In this document: piece after piece, positions 12,298-24,152 of the stretch
Position numbering within the stretch: the stretch's first letter is position 1
Layout: every line of letters begins with the position of its first letter
Origin: Tetrahymena thermophila SB210
Taxonomy: Eukaryota; Ciliophora; Oligohymenophorea; Hymenostomatida; Tetrahymenidae
Assembly: GCF_000189635.1 (NCBI RefSeq)
Contig: NW_002476358.1
Coordinates: forward strand, 448,616 to 512,615
Direction: 5' to 3'
DNA length: 64,000 bases
Position numbers and translations under genes: made by a program
The notes under the pieces: generated by a model
Seen by the model: the letters and a program-made list of their open reading frames with translations, nothing else
The model's database searches: none
Told to the model about the DNA's origin: nothing

Positions 12298-13990
12298 TTT
12301 ATATATTTATTCAAGGTTAAACGAGATAATAGCTTGTATTATTTTTCAGCGTAATATAAGTTCTAAACGCCTTAAGCTTATAGCTATTATGAATTATTAA
12401 ATCTGACTTGCTATATACTTCTTAAGCTAAACCTTTGATTAAATAGTGTTTCTTAATTTATTTTCTTTGGTCTTATAGCAGTTAATTTAAAATATTAATA
12501 TGATACAAGTTTTTCTTTAATTATTCGCTATTCTAAAAATTTTACTTGTTTCAATCAGAAATTTATATGCTAATTAAATATTCATAAATTAGTTCTATTT
12601 CAAATAGATTCTATTTTAAAGCAAAGTTTTGATCAAATTTATTTCTTAGTCAATGAGGCAACCAGATAGACGAAAGACTCTTGTTAGTTCATTGATTTAG
12701 CATAGTATTAAAAGCATAATTTAAAGTATAGCGTGGTTTAATTAAAAATATGTCAAATTTATTTTGAAAACCACTTTAATTATTGATTCATCAAAAATAA
12801 TTAACAGGAAAAAATATTAGCAAAATTAAATGAAGTCTATTTTTTCCATTCCAATTTAAAGATTTTGGTAAAAATAAATTTATAATTAAATTTTTAAATA
12901 TCTTTAACCAACCAAATTTAATTAAAATTACAATTAAATCAAGAAATTTTGAAGTTTTTTAAATTAATATCTTTTTTCAAAATAAATATTGTCAAAAATA
13001 ACAAGTAATATTTTTTTAAGTTATATCTAATTCTGAAAACTGCACTAAAAAATTTTTAAAAAAACTTGGCAAGTAAAAATGTTAACTTTTCTTTACAAAT
13101 GCTTATATCTAAAAATCAAATTAAATACAGTAAGAAATTATTTGCAAAATAATAAAAATATAGATTTTATCTTTAAAAAAATCTAAGATTTCAATTAGTA
13201 CTAGTAAAATTATGTTAATTTTTAAATTAAATTTAAATATTCATGTATATAGTAAATAAATTAGCATTAAACTTAATCTTATTAAAGCTAAAAATTTGTT
13301 AGTAAACTAGCTGAATAATTTAAAGGTTGAGGTTTACAATAGTAGGTAATGTGCTGTAAAATAGTATTATTCTAAAAAGCTTTTATAATTGAATTCAAAA
13401 TAAAGTTTTTTTGTATTTATGCTAAAAAAGTATTTTTGTGTTTTATTTTTAATTCTTAAAAATAATAAAAAATAAAATCAATATAAAATTTAAAAATTAA
13501 ATAGTGATAAAATTAATCACTGATTAAAAAACTTAAAAAAATCTAACTAAAATAAATCTATAAATTTTAAAACTTTCATTGATTATTCATTTTTAAAAAA
13601 TTAATTCTAATTAAATATAAAGTTGTTTATGAAAGTAATAATTAATATTTACAAAGTTTTAATATTTTGAAGCTAAATCTATCATTTTTAATTTATTATT
13701 ATTTATTTTAAGAAAAGTTAATTAATGTTTTTTTATAAAATTAGAAAACTGAAATACATATTTTATTATTTTAGTGTTTTTCCTTTTCCTTGAAAATAAA
13801 TAAATAAATAAATAAAATGTGGAATATACAAAATAAAATTTGATGAATATTAATTAATAAAATATTTTTGATAAATTAAAATAACTTTAAAATTAAATTA
13901 GTTTTATACAAGATTTGTTTATTTATCTTTTTTAAATTGCTTATGTTTTATTTTAAATATTTAAGTTATTTAATAATAATAGAGATTTTT
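12298..13990. other. Gene-free A/T-rich interval
   Basis: The first 370 bases upstream of the coiled-coil gene contain a TGA-free minus-strand stretch (about 12235-12530). I could not join it to the gene and treat it as leader or chance. The remainder to 13990 is A/T-rich with no coding signal. Confidence 0.5.
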
Positions 13991-15301
13991 TCATTATTAT
14001 TCAGCAATACAAAAATTATCGTATCTTTTTTTATCGACTATATTTTCCTTAAACAACTTTAGCAGTTACCTTTTAATTAGATTATATTTAATAGATTATT
14101 CTTTGTTTACTAAATAGCTTTTCTTACTACTCATATGTTTTATTTGGCAATATGCTTTATACAAGTTATATTTACATAGTGCAGGGTAATTTTTTGGGAT
14201 TTGTGATCCTTTTTCACCCATTCCCCATTTTAAGCCACTGCTACCATTTAAAATTTCAGTAAATTCTACTTTCTTTTCACCATTATTATCAATATATTCG
14301 CTTAAATAGACTATATGCTAATCCAAATATTTTGGCTTATTTTAGCTAAGATTTCTATTAAGCTTAAAAAAATATTTTTTTGTTACAATTATTGGAGGAT
14401 TTTTAAAGAAGTAATTCTTGCTAATAGGTTTTTTTCTCCATTTCAAAACATTTTCTTTTAGACGTTTATTTGTAAACTACTCGTTTAATCTAGTTTCAAG
14501 ATTAATACCTTGTCTTACTTTTTGCTTAAATTCCTTCAAGTCATTACCATCACTTTCAATAAAAAAGTAATCAATATAGATTGGTCTGTCTAATAGCTCA
14601 GAAAGTAAACTTCCTTGTAAACCAATAACATTCCATATCATTATCTTATCACTACAACTCAAGCTTTAACTTCTTGAATCTTAAGGTAAATCACTTCTTC
14701 CTGGTTTTATTCTAAGTATATTATTTTGTTAATCTTTTTCTACTTGATATTTTTCATCGTACAAGAAGCTGTAGTATTTAGCTCCTGTGTTTTAAAAGAA
14801 TTTTTATTTCTGCTCAGGAGTTTAGGTTTCATTATTTGAACTATTAATTACTTAATCCTAGATACAATTAGAAACACTTGGTAGTATGTTGCCATTTAAA
14901 TTTTGAAATATTGAAGCCTATCCGCAAGGAGTTTAGCTCGTATAAAATAAAACTTTAAACTTTTAAACATATTTATTATTATCATTAATTTAAAAGTATT
15001 TAGGATTATTTAGATTATCATAGAGAAATTTTTTAAAAGCTCTTCTTGCTAGAATTTCAGCATGGGAGTCATTAACTAAATTGCCTAGCTCTGACATATT
15101 TTTCTTACCAATAGATTTTGTACCATTTGCTATAGAAATAATTTCAAATGTCTATGTTTATTGTAATATCAACACTATACTAGCTAATACAGTCTGCTCT
15201 TGAGCATCTGATATATCTTTTTTCAAAACCTTTTAAAATACGCTATTAAACTTATCGTGTATTGCTTAAAGTATTTGTTTTAGTAATTTTATGTCTACCA
15301 T
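13991..15301 (-). CDS. TAD1: tRNA-specific adenosine deaminase 1 (Tad1/ADAT1), 436 aa
   Basis: An intronless frame of 1,311 nt ends in TGA. It carries the deaminase/editase signature of Tad1 and the ADARs. The proton-shuttling motif HAE is at residues 80-82 in VNDSHAEILARRAFKKFL. The first zinc cysteine is in TSQTPCGQAS (about 126). The second is in RSQSLSCSDKIMIWNVIGLQ (about 216), followed by LLSELLDRPIYID. KPGRSDLP just before matches the Lys-Pro-Gly-Arg segment of editases. Tad1 converts adenosine 37 of tRNA-Ala to inosine. There are no double-stranded-RNA-binding domains, which argues for Tad1 rather than an ADAR. The length fits yeast Tad1 (about 400) and human ADAT1 (about 500). The C1D gene lies 181 bp upstream on the same strand. 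Confidence 0.9.
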
Positions 15302-15482
15302 TTGCTACAGAAAATATATATTGAATAAAAACTCGTTTAGTATTTAAGATTTATTAAATTGTAAACTTTTTTGAATCAAAGATTTATTTATATCAATTAA
15401 AGGAAATTTTTATAGTTATTATATACATTTAATATAGTATTATGGATGGTAGGTTTCATACAATTAAAAAAATTTTTTATTA

Positions 15483-16162
15483 TCATTTGAGAATTTCATT
15501 TATTTAATCTTTCCAATTTAAATGGCTTCCACTCGGGAGAAGAGCTCCTCTATGTAGCTTTTTTTATTGTTTTTAGGTATTTTGTATAGAGGCACTTTCT
15601 ATTTCCATTTTATCTTAATTATCTTGCCATTCTTTTGCTTACTGCTCAAGCACTCTTTAATTATGGGATTCAGTAGATTTAATTACTCTATGTAATGCAT
15701 CAGTGTTAACTTATTTAGGGTTTTTACTATATACCTCCTCAATTTTCTTTTATTCAACTCCTGCTTTTACTTTTTACATGTATGTCTTTACTCTTGTCTA
15801 ATGAAAAAATTAATTCAATTTAAAAAATAAGAGCTTAAAATAAAGGATAAGAAATATACCAATTCCTAATTTATCTTATGATCTTTCACTGGGAATCCAT
15901 TAGCCTTTAAGAACACTATTTGAAATAAATTTATTGATGTTAAAATTTAAGGCAGAGTAAAAATAGTAAACATACTAAAATATAATGAATTGGCATGGTA
16001 GGCTAGAGCATTATTTAATTCAGCGTATTATCCTAATGAAATATTTTCTGCTAGTTTATCAATATTTTGCTCATCAAATAAGACTTAAAGCATCTTATCT
16101 GCATCATCCAAGCCTTGTAGCATGTTATCTAAATTTTGATCTAATTTTTCGATTTCTGACAT
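15483..16162 (-). CDS. C1D/Lrp1 (Rrp47) exosome cofactor, 185 aa
   Basis: Three exons (15976-16162, 15860-15915, 15483-15797) with introns of 60 and 62 bp splice to 558 nt ending in TGA. The protein begins MSEIEKLDQNLDNMLQGLDD. It then shows the Sas10/C1D core: ELNNALAYHANSLYFMFLKA, then NGFPVKDHKINQELTRVKTY and MQKVKAGVEQKK. The C-terminus is basic (QKKLHRGALLPSG). C1D/Lrp1 pairs with the exonuclease Rrp6 in the nuclear exosome for rRNA, snoRNA and snRNA 3' processing. The splice junctions are confirmed because the conserved core is restored exactly across both introns. It lies head-to-tail with the Tad1 gene. Confidence 0.88.
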
Positions 16163-18217
16163 CTCTTTAGTTGAAATTCTACTTTTAATTAATGAATGTT
16201 GACTCCTTTAATAAAAATATAAATAAATAATATTTAATCTTGATAAATAATGATTATTTAATGATCAAATAATCATTCTTATTTTTGGTTGAACCTAAAA
16301 TTAATTAAGATTCCTAACTATAAAATATAAATCATTTGCTCATTATGAAAATATAGACTAATTCAATTTTATTAATGAATGATATTAATATAGATAAACT
16401 AATTTGCTAAAAGTATGAATGAATGTATGTATACATGAAATATGGTAGTTAAACTAAACTTAAATTCATTAAAACTATAATATTTAACTTCAAAATAAAA
16501 TAATTATTAATTTAAATGATGTTTATCATTTTAAACATATAAAATTTTTATGGCCAAAAAGAGTTTGTAGTTATATATCATTCTTTAATATTAATTAATT
16601 ACAAATTATTGTTTATATTTTTATTTATGTATTTTATTTGAATTTTTCATTTATTATTTTTTATTCATTAATTAATTATTTATTTATCTATTTATTTTTT
16701 TATTTTTAAATTTTTATTTATTTAATATTTAATTAAGTTATTATTTATATTTATTTGCTTATAAAATTTATTAAGTGTTGATATAAAAATATCTCAAAGC
16801 ATTTCAAGGCAAGACAGAGGCGAAGATGGTAGAAGATAGCTAATTTTTATGGTACCTATGATTTTAAATAATAGCTAATTATAATTTTAAATAATATCAA
16901 AAGAGAAATATTTTAAATTTATGTTTGTTTGTTTGTTTTTGTGGTTTTTGATATTCCTGTAAGAAGATAATCTCCTAAGTATAAATTAGATTAATAATAA
17001 AATAAATAATCACTAAAATACATTTAAAGATAAACAATTATCAAATTATATAAAATATATATATTTGACTACAACTCGCGTTTATCTTTTTTTATTTATT
17101 TATTTAGAAGTCTTAAAAATTAATGGATAGGTAGGACTTTAAGAGATTAAAAAACTAAGTGATCATATTTTAATTTATCTAATTTATACTTTTTATTTAT
17201 TTTCTTTGTTTTGTTTTATTTTTTCTTTTTTGAAAATATTAATTATTATGTTTTTTCTTTTTTTTCTTGATAGACAATTTAAAACTTCTCAGTCAAAGTT
17301 GTTTTTATAATTTATATAAAAGATTTTCTTTCCCATGAAAAAAATTTAATTAAATTAAATTTTATTTACAATAATCCTAATAAAAACTTTAGACACAAAA
17401 GAAAATACCTATTTTTAAAGTAATCAATATTCTTTGGATGTTCTAAGATTTTATAAAATCTTTAAAAGAATTAATTCTAATTATATTTTAACCAAAGATG
17501 CTTTAAGATTTCAATTCTAAAGAAAAGATAAGGTGTTGAAATTTAAAAAATTTAAAGTAGTGAAGATATATTTTACAACTAAAATTCTTTAAGTAAAGTT
17601 AAGTTTTCAAAAAATAGGGGATTCTATATTTCATAGAGAAATTTCATATCATGCCTTGATAAATACTATACATATGATATTTTAGATAAAGTTAAGTTTT
17701 TGCTTGTTTTTGTGAGAGTAAAAGTAAATGATTTAAATTTTTTTGGTGTATTTTAATTTTTCATTATTCAAAATTCCTCATTGTGAATTAGATTAAATTT
17801 TTAGTAAAATAAAATAAGAATATATATAATTTAAAATTGAATAATAATACAAAAAAATATTTATTAATGATTGAAAATACATTTATTAAAGCTTGTGCTC
17901 TTGAAGTGATAATCTTATTAATAAGAATAGTTTATCTATATATTTTTCATTCAATCTAAAGAAAATGAGTATAGTCTGATTCCAGCTAAGATAATGCATC
18001 GATAAGAAGTAAAAAAAAGTCCTTAAATACGTCAGTTTTGTAAAAAAATCAATCATTTAAAAAGAAATCTGTATCTTCTATTTATTTATTATTTAATTAA
18101 ATAACAAAAAAATTAAAAACAGAAACCTTTTTTTAAAGCCAAAAAAAAAAAACAAGTAATTTTAAGTTTTATATCGTAGAATATAATGTAAAAAAATGTT
18201 TGAAAAAATAGGATAAA
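16163..18217. other. Intergenic region upstream of C1D and cytidine deaminase
   Basis: This shared upstream region of two divergent genes is A/T-rich with TTTATTTA arrays at 16600-16770. A less A/T-rich patch lies at 16770-16860 (see findings). No coding frame was recognised. Confidence 0.55.
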
Positions 18218-18685
18218 ATGTCATCAGAAAGAAAGTTCACCCACAAATAGATAGATCCTAGTCCTTACAAGATTGAAGAAATAGAATCCTACATTAAATT
18301 AGCATAAGAAGTAAAAAAGAAAGCTTACTGCCCTTATTCTAAATTCCATGTTGGCTGTATTTTATTTGACTAAGATGGAAAGATGCATGAAGGTGTTAAT
18401 GTCGAAAATGCTTCTTATGGATTAACTATTTGTGCTGAAAGAAATGCTATTATCTCTGCTGTCACAAAAGGTATGAAGTCTATTAGTCTCATAGTTATTA
18501 ACTGTAAAACTGAAAAAGTTGGTAGCCCTTGCGGTGCATGTAGATAAGTAATAGGAGAATTTTCAAATGAAAAAACAATTGTTGTTCTCTCTAATGATAA
18601 TGGTCTCTATGAAATTACTGATTTTGAAAGCATCCTTCCAGGAGCCTTCGGACCCAAGGATTTATTTGGTTCTCCTAACTGCTGA
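18218..18685 (+). CDS. CDA: Cytidine deaminase, 155 aa
   Basis: An intronless frame of 468 nt begins at ATG (context GGATAAAATG) and ends in TGA. It is a homotetrameric-type cytidine deaminase that converts cytidine or deoxycytidine to uridine in pyrimidine salvage. YCPYSKFHVGCILF (about 38-50) is the N-terminal substrate segment. NVENASYGLTICAERNAI (61-78) contains the zinc ligand Cys72 and catalytic Glu74. SPCGACRQVIGEF (103-115) supplies zinc ligands Cys105 and Cys108. The end has LPGAFGPKDLF, matching the conserved LLP.aFgP.dL tail. Every key residue is present and the length is typical (about 140-155). It is divergently oriented from C1D. Confidence 0.95.
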
Positions 18686-19267
18686 TTTTATTATTTAAAT
18701 TTAAATTTACTAAACTTTATAAAGTATATACATATTTACGTATAGTGTTATAATTTTATTATTAGCGTAAATAATTAATCAAAAATATTTATTTATTTAT
18801 TTATTTGCCTCAAAGACAGGTACTACCTATCATAATCATAAATTCATGCTATTTTAAGTAATAACATCTTATTTAATATTTTTGTAGATTTTGTTTAAAT
18901 ATAGTTTTTTTAGTATAATTTGTTGTTTGGAATATCAACTATTTTACATATTGCTTCTTTTTACTGTATTTAGATAGTAGAATTATTATTTAAATAGTAT
19001 TTTAGTTTAGTATTTTCATCTAACATACAAAGTATATATAGCTTCTGGCTGAAAAGTATTAAAATATTATCAAATCCAAATGTATAGAAAATTTAGGGGG
19101 ACTACTAAATGCTATAAGGTTGATTAAAATTTGTGGAATTGTATCTATTAAAAATTAAAAGTGGCTTAACTAGTTAATCTCTATCTATTTAAAGACTAAC
19201 ATAATTTATAGTATGTAATTCTGTAACCAAACTTTTTTTTTACTTTTTAAATTAGGCCCCCTAGTAC

Positions 19268-19990
19268 AGTTATTAGGATTAAAGTTAACCATAAAGATAT
19301 AAAATTGATCAAATTTCAAATTTCTTTATTTATTTTAATATTTTTTAAATACCTGCAAAATAATTTAAGTATTCAGCATTGCATTTTATCTTAGAAAAAA
19401 GTACATAGTGCAAAAACAAACATTTCTCAAATATTATTTAATAAAATAGAGTAAAACTGATAGAGATTTGAATTAAAAAAAAAAGTACCTATTTTTTTTA
19501 ATAAATTTTCGATCATCTTATAATAAATCTTTAAACTTTATACCTAAAATAATTTATCACTTTATATACGATATAATTTATCTTAGAATAACCAATAATA
19601 GTTATTAAGATTAAAGTTAACCATAAAGATATAAAATTGATCAAATTTCAAATTTCTTTATTTATTTTATTATTTTTTAAATACCTATAGTGAAAAAACA
19701 AACATTTCTCAAATATTATAAAAATAATATAGAGTAAAACTGATAGATTCAAATTACAAAAAAAAAAAGAACCTATGTTTTTTTTTAAAAAATTTCAATC
19801 TATCTTATTATAAATTCTTAAATATTATACCTAAAATAATTTATTGCTTTAATATATTTTATCTTAGAAAAAACAATAATAATTTTATAAAATATATTTA
19901 TACTTATCAAAAAAAGAATTTAACACTATTTAAAAGATAAAATAGCAAAACTGATAAATTAAAATTATTGGAGAAAGAAAAAATTATTAA
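19268..19990. repeat. Tandem repeat, 332 bp period, two copies plus a degenerate third
   Basis: Copy 1 begins at 19268 and copy 2 at 19600. Each opens with an almost identical 68-bp block (AGTTATTA-G-ATTAAAGTTA...CTTTATTTATTTTA). Later shared blocks are AACAAACATTTCTCAAATAT, AGTAAAACTGATAGA and TACCTAAAATAATTTAT. Copy 2 lacks about 50 bp near its start. A degraded third copy, with AATAGCAAAACTGATAAATT, follows to about 19990. It is non-coding. Confidence 0.85.
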
Positions 19991-20491
19991 TGATAAAAAT
20001 AAATATTAAAATATTATTTTAAACAAACAAAAATATGAAATTAAATATCACCATTATCATGATGATATGCTGAATAATTAATATTACCTTTTATTTATTT
20101 TATTAAAGTTATAATAATATTTTTAAAGTTAATTTATACTAATAGTTAAAAATAAAAAATAAATATTACTTTTTTAAGATATTTTAAAATATAAAAAATT
20201 TATTTTATCCTTTAAAATCATAGTAGTTTTAAATTGCTTGGTAAATATTAAATGATAATTGATATTTAATAATTGATTATTTTTAATAAGATATTCATCA
20301 TATGGATTGGAGATATATATTTTTATAATTAATTAATAAATTAAGAAATTTTCTTATTAAAAAACTTTAACTGAAAAATTAATTAATTTCTTAAATTTAA
20401 AAACCCATTTTTGATTTCTTATATTTTCATAATTAATTTTTTCAATTAAAAATTAAAACAAAAAAAACAACACAATCTATAAATTGCAACT

Positions 20492-20827
20492 ATGAAAGGA
20501 ATTTAATTAGTTTTTAAAACCCAAATCTATTACAGGCGCTGCTATATTCAGATTATCTACTTGATTCTCTGTAAAGCATATTCAACACATAAATTGCCTC
20601 ATAGATTCAGACTATACTTTAAAATAGCATAGTCTCAAACTTTAGTAGTTTTTAATACATCAAATCTTTCGTTGCAAAGTATCGATTCTTTTTTCAAAAA
20701 TAATGAAAAATGGTATACCAAAAAAGCCTTCACATACTAAAAAAGCTACTTGCAAAAAACTTACTCATTCCTTTTTTTAAAATAAACATAACTTTCTTAG
20801 ATAAAATATTTTTTGAATTAAAATTGA
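20492..20827 (+). CDS. Doubtful small ORF, 111 codons
   Basis: A TGA-free frame starts with ATG in good context (GCAACTATGAAAGG). It encodes a basic, aromatic-rich sequence beginning MKGIQLVFKTQIYYRRCYIQ, with KKAFTYQKSYLQKTYSF near the end. Its G+C is higher than the flanks. With only one stop codon in this code, 111 open codons can arise by chance, and no family was recognised. It may equally be non-coding. Confidence 0.2.
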
Positions 20828-21583
20828 TTACTTAAAGATTATTCATACATGATATAAAAAGAATTAGACATATAATAAATAAATAAACACTTCAAATCAT
20901 TTGATATAAAAATAAACCAAAACACTTAAAATATATTAAAATAAAAAAATATTTTTCAAATGTTAAAAGAAAACTAATTTAAATAAAAATAAAAATTTTT
21001 TAACTTAAATTCTTTAAATAAGATTTAAGAAAAACCAATTAAAAACTCTTAATTTCTTAACTAAATTTTTATTATTTTTAAAATATTTAGAAAGTTTTTA
21101 TTTGATTGAATAAATTTGTAAAATTTAATAAAATCAATCAATATTTAGAAAGAGTAATTGTAAAATGTTGATTAAAACTACATTTTTAAAAGATAAGTTG
21201 TTGCCTATTTTGAAAACTTTTATGAATACATGTAGTAGCATAGATCGATCCTTCTTCACAAATTCTTAATTTGTTCCATATTATTATTATTATGAAATAG
21301 AAAGAAAGAAAAAACTGTAGTAGAAACTTTTTTTTTAGAATATTTTTTGATAATAATTCTTTGAGAATAGATAGTTAGCAAAAAAAATAAAACTAAGAGC
21401 AGAAATTTTTAACAATATAGAGACAGATTAATGTGTAAATAAGATATAGTAGAGCCTAATAATGGGTTTTAAAAATATTTGATTAAAATTAAAATAATAC
21501 TTAAAATAAATTAACTAATTATTAAAACTTGTTTTAAAATTTTTGCAATACTGAATTAGTAAATAATATTAAATTAAATTAAA

Positions 21584-22615
21584 ATGGAAGAAGAAACTCA
21601 AGTCAATTGTTCTAATTGCAACAAGCCTCAATTAGCATCTAAAGTTTAATTACATGAAGCATATTGCCTTAGAAATATTAGAAAATGCCCAGACTGTGAA
21701 GAATTTATTGATAAGCGTGAGTTAGAAAACCACAAACAGGAAAAGCATACCAAGTAATAATGCAAATTTTGCTCACAACCATTCCTTCCTAAGGATATGG
21801 ATTAGCACTTATAATAGTGTGTTATGAAGCCATAAAGGTGTACTTATTGCAATTTGGATGTAAATGGTGCAGAATTCGGTGAACACATATAAAATTGTGG
21901 CTCAAGGACACGTGAATGCTTCATATGCAACAAAAGTATTATCCTTTTTAACTTCGAAGAGCATGTGAATAATTGTGTTGGTGTTCCAGAGTAGCCTTAT
22001 GAATCTTAATTCCCTACTCACACCTAAGCCTTTTAAAAACCTAAACCTGGTTAATATAAACCTAGCGAAATCAAACCCTATAGACCATAAGTTACAAATG
22101 TTTCTTCTGCTCGAGTTTAGATAGGAGCAAACAGTAGTATTAAATAGAATGCTAATGACTAAGATAAAGCAGACGAAGAATTTGCTCGTAAACTTTAATT
22201 AGCTCAAGAAAACAATGATTTTGATTAGTTAAAGAAGTTGTAGGAAGAAGAAGATGAAAGGCTAGCTAGAGAATTAAATAAAGATTTCTCTCCTAAAAAT
22301 AAAACTGTATAGTAAGCCTTAAATACTTAAAATAAGCCCAAGTAAAGTTACGATGATTATGACTACAATTATAATTATGAAGAAGATGAGGAAGACAATT
22401 ACCAAAATTTTAATTAAGAAAATGAAATATAGTAATAAGAAATGCTTCAAGCACAACAATATTAGTAAGGCTTGAACAATCCTTTAGTTTTCCCATAGTA
22501 TTAAAAACCAGCAGATAATAAAACAAAAGAATAAAAAGAAATGGAGGAGTTAGGTGAATTTATTGATGATCCTGAACTATAGCAAGCAATTCTTCAAAGC
22601 CAAATGAATAATTGA
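21584..22615 (+). CDS. TRAF-type zinc-finger protein with ubiquitin-interacting motifs, 343 aa
   Basis: A single 1,032-nt frame runs from ATG (AAATTAAAATGG) to TGA. The first 150 residues hold four or five C2HC fingers of TRAF type: CSNCNKPQL..VQLHEAYC, KCPDCEEFI..ELENHKQEKH, QCKFCSQPFL..DMDQHLQQC, RCTYCNLDV..EFGEHIQNC and ECFICNKSI..NFEEHVNNC. The middle is Pro/Gln-rich. Two acidic helices (DEEFARKLQLAQEN and EDERLARELNKDF) and a C-terminal DDPELQQAILQSQ resemble ubiquitin-interacting motifs; the last fits best. The arrangement recalls TRAFD1/XAF1-like finger proteins joined to ubiquitin binders. A role in ubiquitin recognition is inferred from motifs only. Confidence 0.75.
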
Positions 22616-24152
22616 TCAAAATAGGAGTTAATTTTCTAAAATTTTTGTTCAAATTAATTAATTAATTGCTTTAGAAAAATAGAATGAAAGCAATTATAGT
22701 GTCTAAGAAGAATATTAATTACTTAATTCATTAATAAATTCCCCATCAATCAATCATTGAAGCTATCTATCTATCTTTCTTTCTATCTATCTTTTCTATA
22801 TAAAAATCTAAAATAATTTAATTTCTTTCTTAATTTTTTTCTATATTTCTTATTACTATATATTGTGTAAATCTTCTATTCATATTTTTATTACTGACTT
22901 CTAAAACAATTAATTGATTAAATACTTAAATTTCTAATAAGATTTACTATTAATTTGATGTTTCCTTAATATTTCAAGTTAATATTTTGGATTCAAACAA
23001 ATATTTTAGCATCTTTTTATAATTAGATTAGAACGCATTTATCTGTAAATAACATCTAATATAATATTTTCTTTTCATTTTAATAGACAACTATAATTTT
23101 TTTATTTATCTTTTAAAATAGTTTTGAACTAAAGCTTTCTATTATTAAAATATTTAAAAGTTAAAGATTATTTTTTAAATGGTAAAATAATTATTTTCAA
23201 ATTTTATTAAGAAAAATTATACTTATTTTGTGTTATTTTGGAATATTTAATTAAAAAATAAAATTATATTTTTTGTTAAAAAATTAGATTTGTAAGATTT
23301 TATATTTATCTCTTCAAATAAATTATTTAATTGCTTTGCTTAAGATTGTTTTGACAGTTAAATTCATAAAATTTTCTAACAGAAAATTGTTTAAATTGGA
23401 TTCTATTAATTATCATAAAAAATAATTAATAATTACAAAATTTAATAAAATTAAGAAAAAGTATTAATACGAAAAAGAAAGCAAGCAGAAAATAGTTTTT
23501 AAAACCAAAACAAAGTTGTAATAGGAGTAAACCACCTTTTTAAGTTTTTAAAAAATCCCTAAAATAATTTTCTGCTGCAATCTTTTTGCCTCGAAAGTCT
23601 TCGCATTAATCTGCAAAGCATTTGTATTATCAAAATAAAAAAAAACACCATGAAGCAAAACTTCAAATATAAAGAACAAGATTCATAATGAAAATTTTTT
23701 CTCCTTCTTAAATTCTATCAAAATAATTTTAAAAACTAGATTAGATAAACTATTTAAATATCTTAGTTCCTTTGAAAGATCACTCATTTCTCCTTAAATA
23801 TTAAAATCCTTAAACCATTTTTATCTCATCATAATTAATATTACAATCATTCATAAAAAAACATAAAAAATATGAAAGAAAAAGATAAAAAATATTTAAA
23901 GAATAATATCTATTAAATCCTATCCAAAACAAAATAAAATCATTAAAAAAAAATTTAAAATATCTCCATAAAAATATATCTTCGTCATTAACTTATAATA
24001 AATATATTATAAAGAATATTTCTATATCTATATACATTTGTAAAAATTTGCTACTTAATACTCAAAATAAACTTAACTGAAAAATTTAATCTAATTCAAT
24101 TCATTAAGAAATAAAATATTCTTGTTTAATAAATACAAATAAATATAAATAA
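22616..24152. other. Interval between convergent genes
   Basis: This is A/T-rich 3' flanking DNA of two convergent genes. It includes a (CTAT)n tract and a slightly GC-richer, non-open patch at 23480-23660. No gene was seen. Confidence 0.55.
22763..22792. repeat. (CTAT/CTTT)n microsatellite
   Basis: An imperfect run of CTAT units is interrupted by CTTT units just downstream of the zinc-finger gene. Confidence 0.9.

Larger units (their letters stand above)
18686..21583. other. Gene-poor interval with tandem repeat
   Basis: This contains a tandem repeat at about 19268-19990, poly-A/T tracts, and one weak candidate frame at 20492-20827 (both listed). Nothing else was recognised. Confidence 0.5.

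Noticed and set aside
12235-12530. TGA-free minus-strand stretch upstream of the coiled-coil gene
   Set aside because: About 95 codons without TGA is expected by chance in this code. It ends in TGA, overlaps the start of the annotated gene in another frame, and could not be spliced to it.
19093-19267. TAGGGGG near 19095 and CCCCCTA near 19257 as possible terminal inverted repeats of a small transposon
   Set aside because: The inverted match is only about 7 bp, with no target-site duplication and no other copy in the window.
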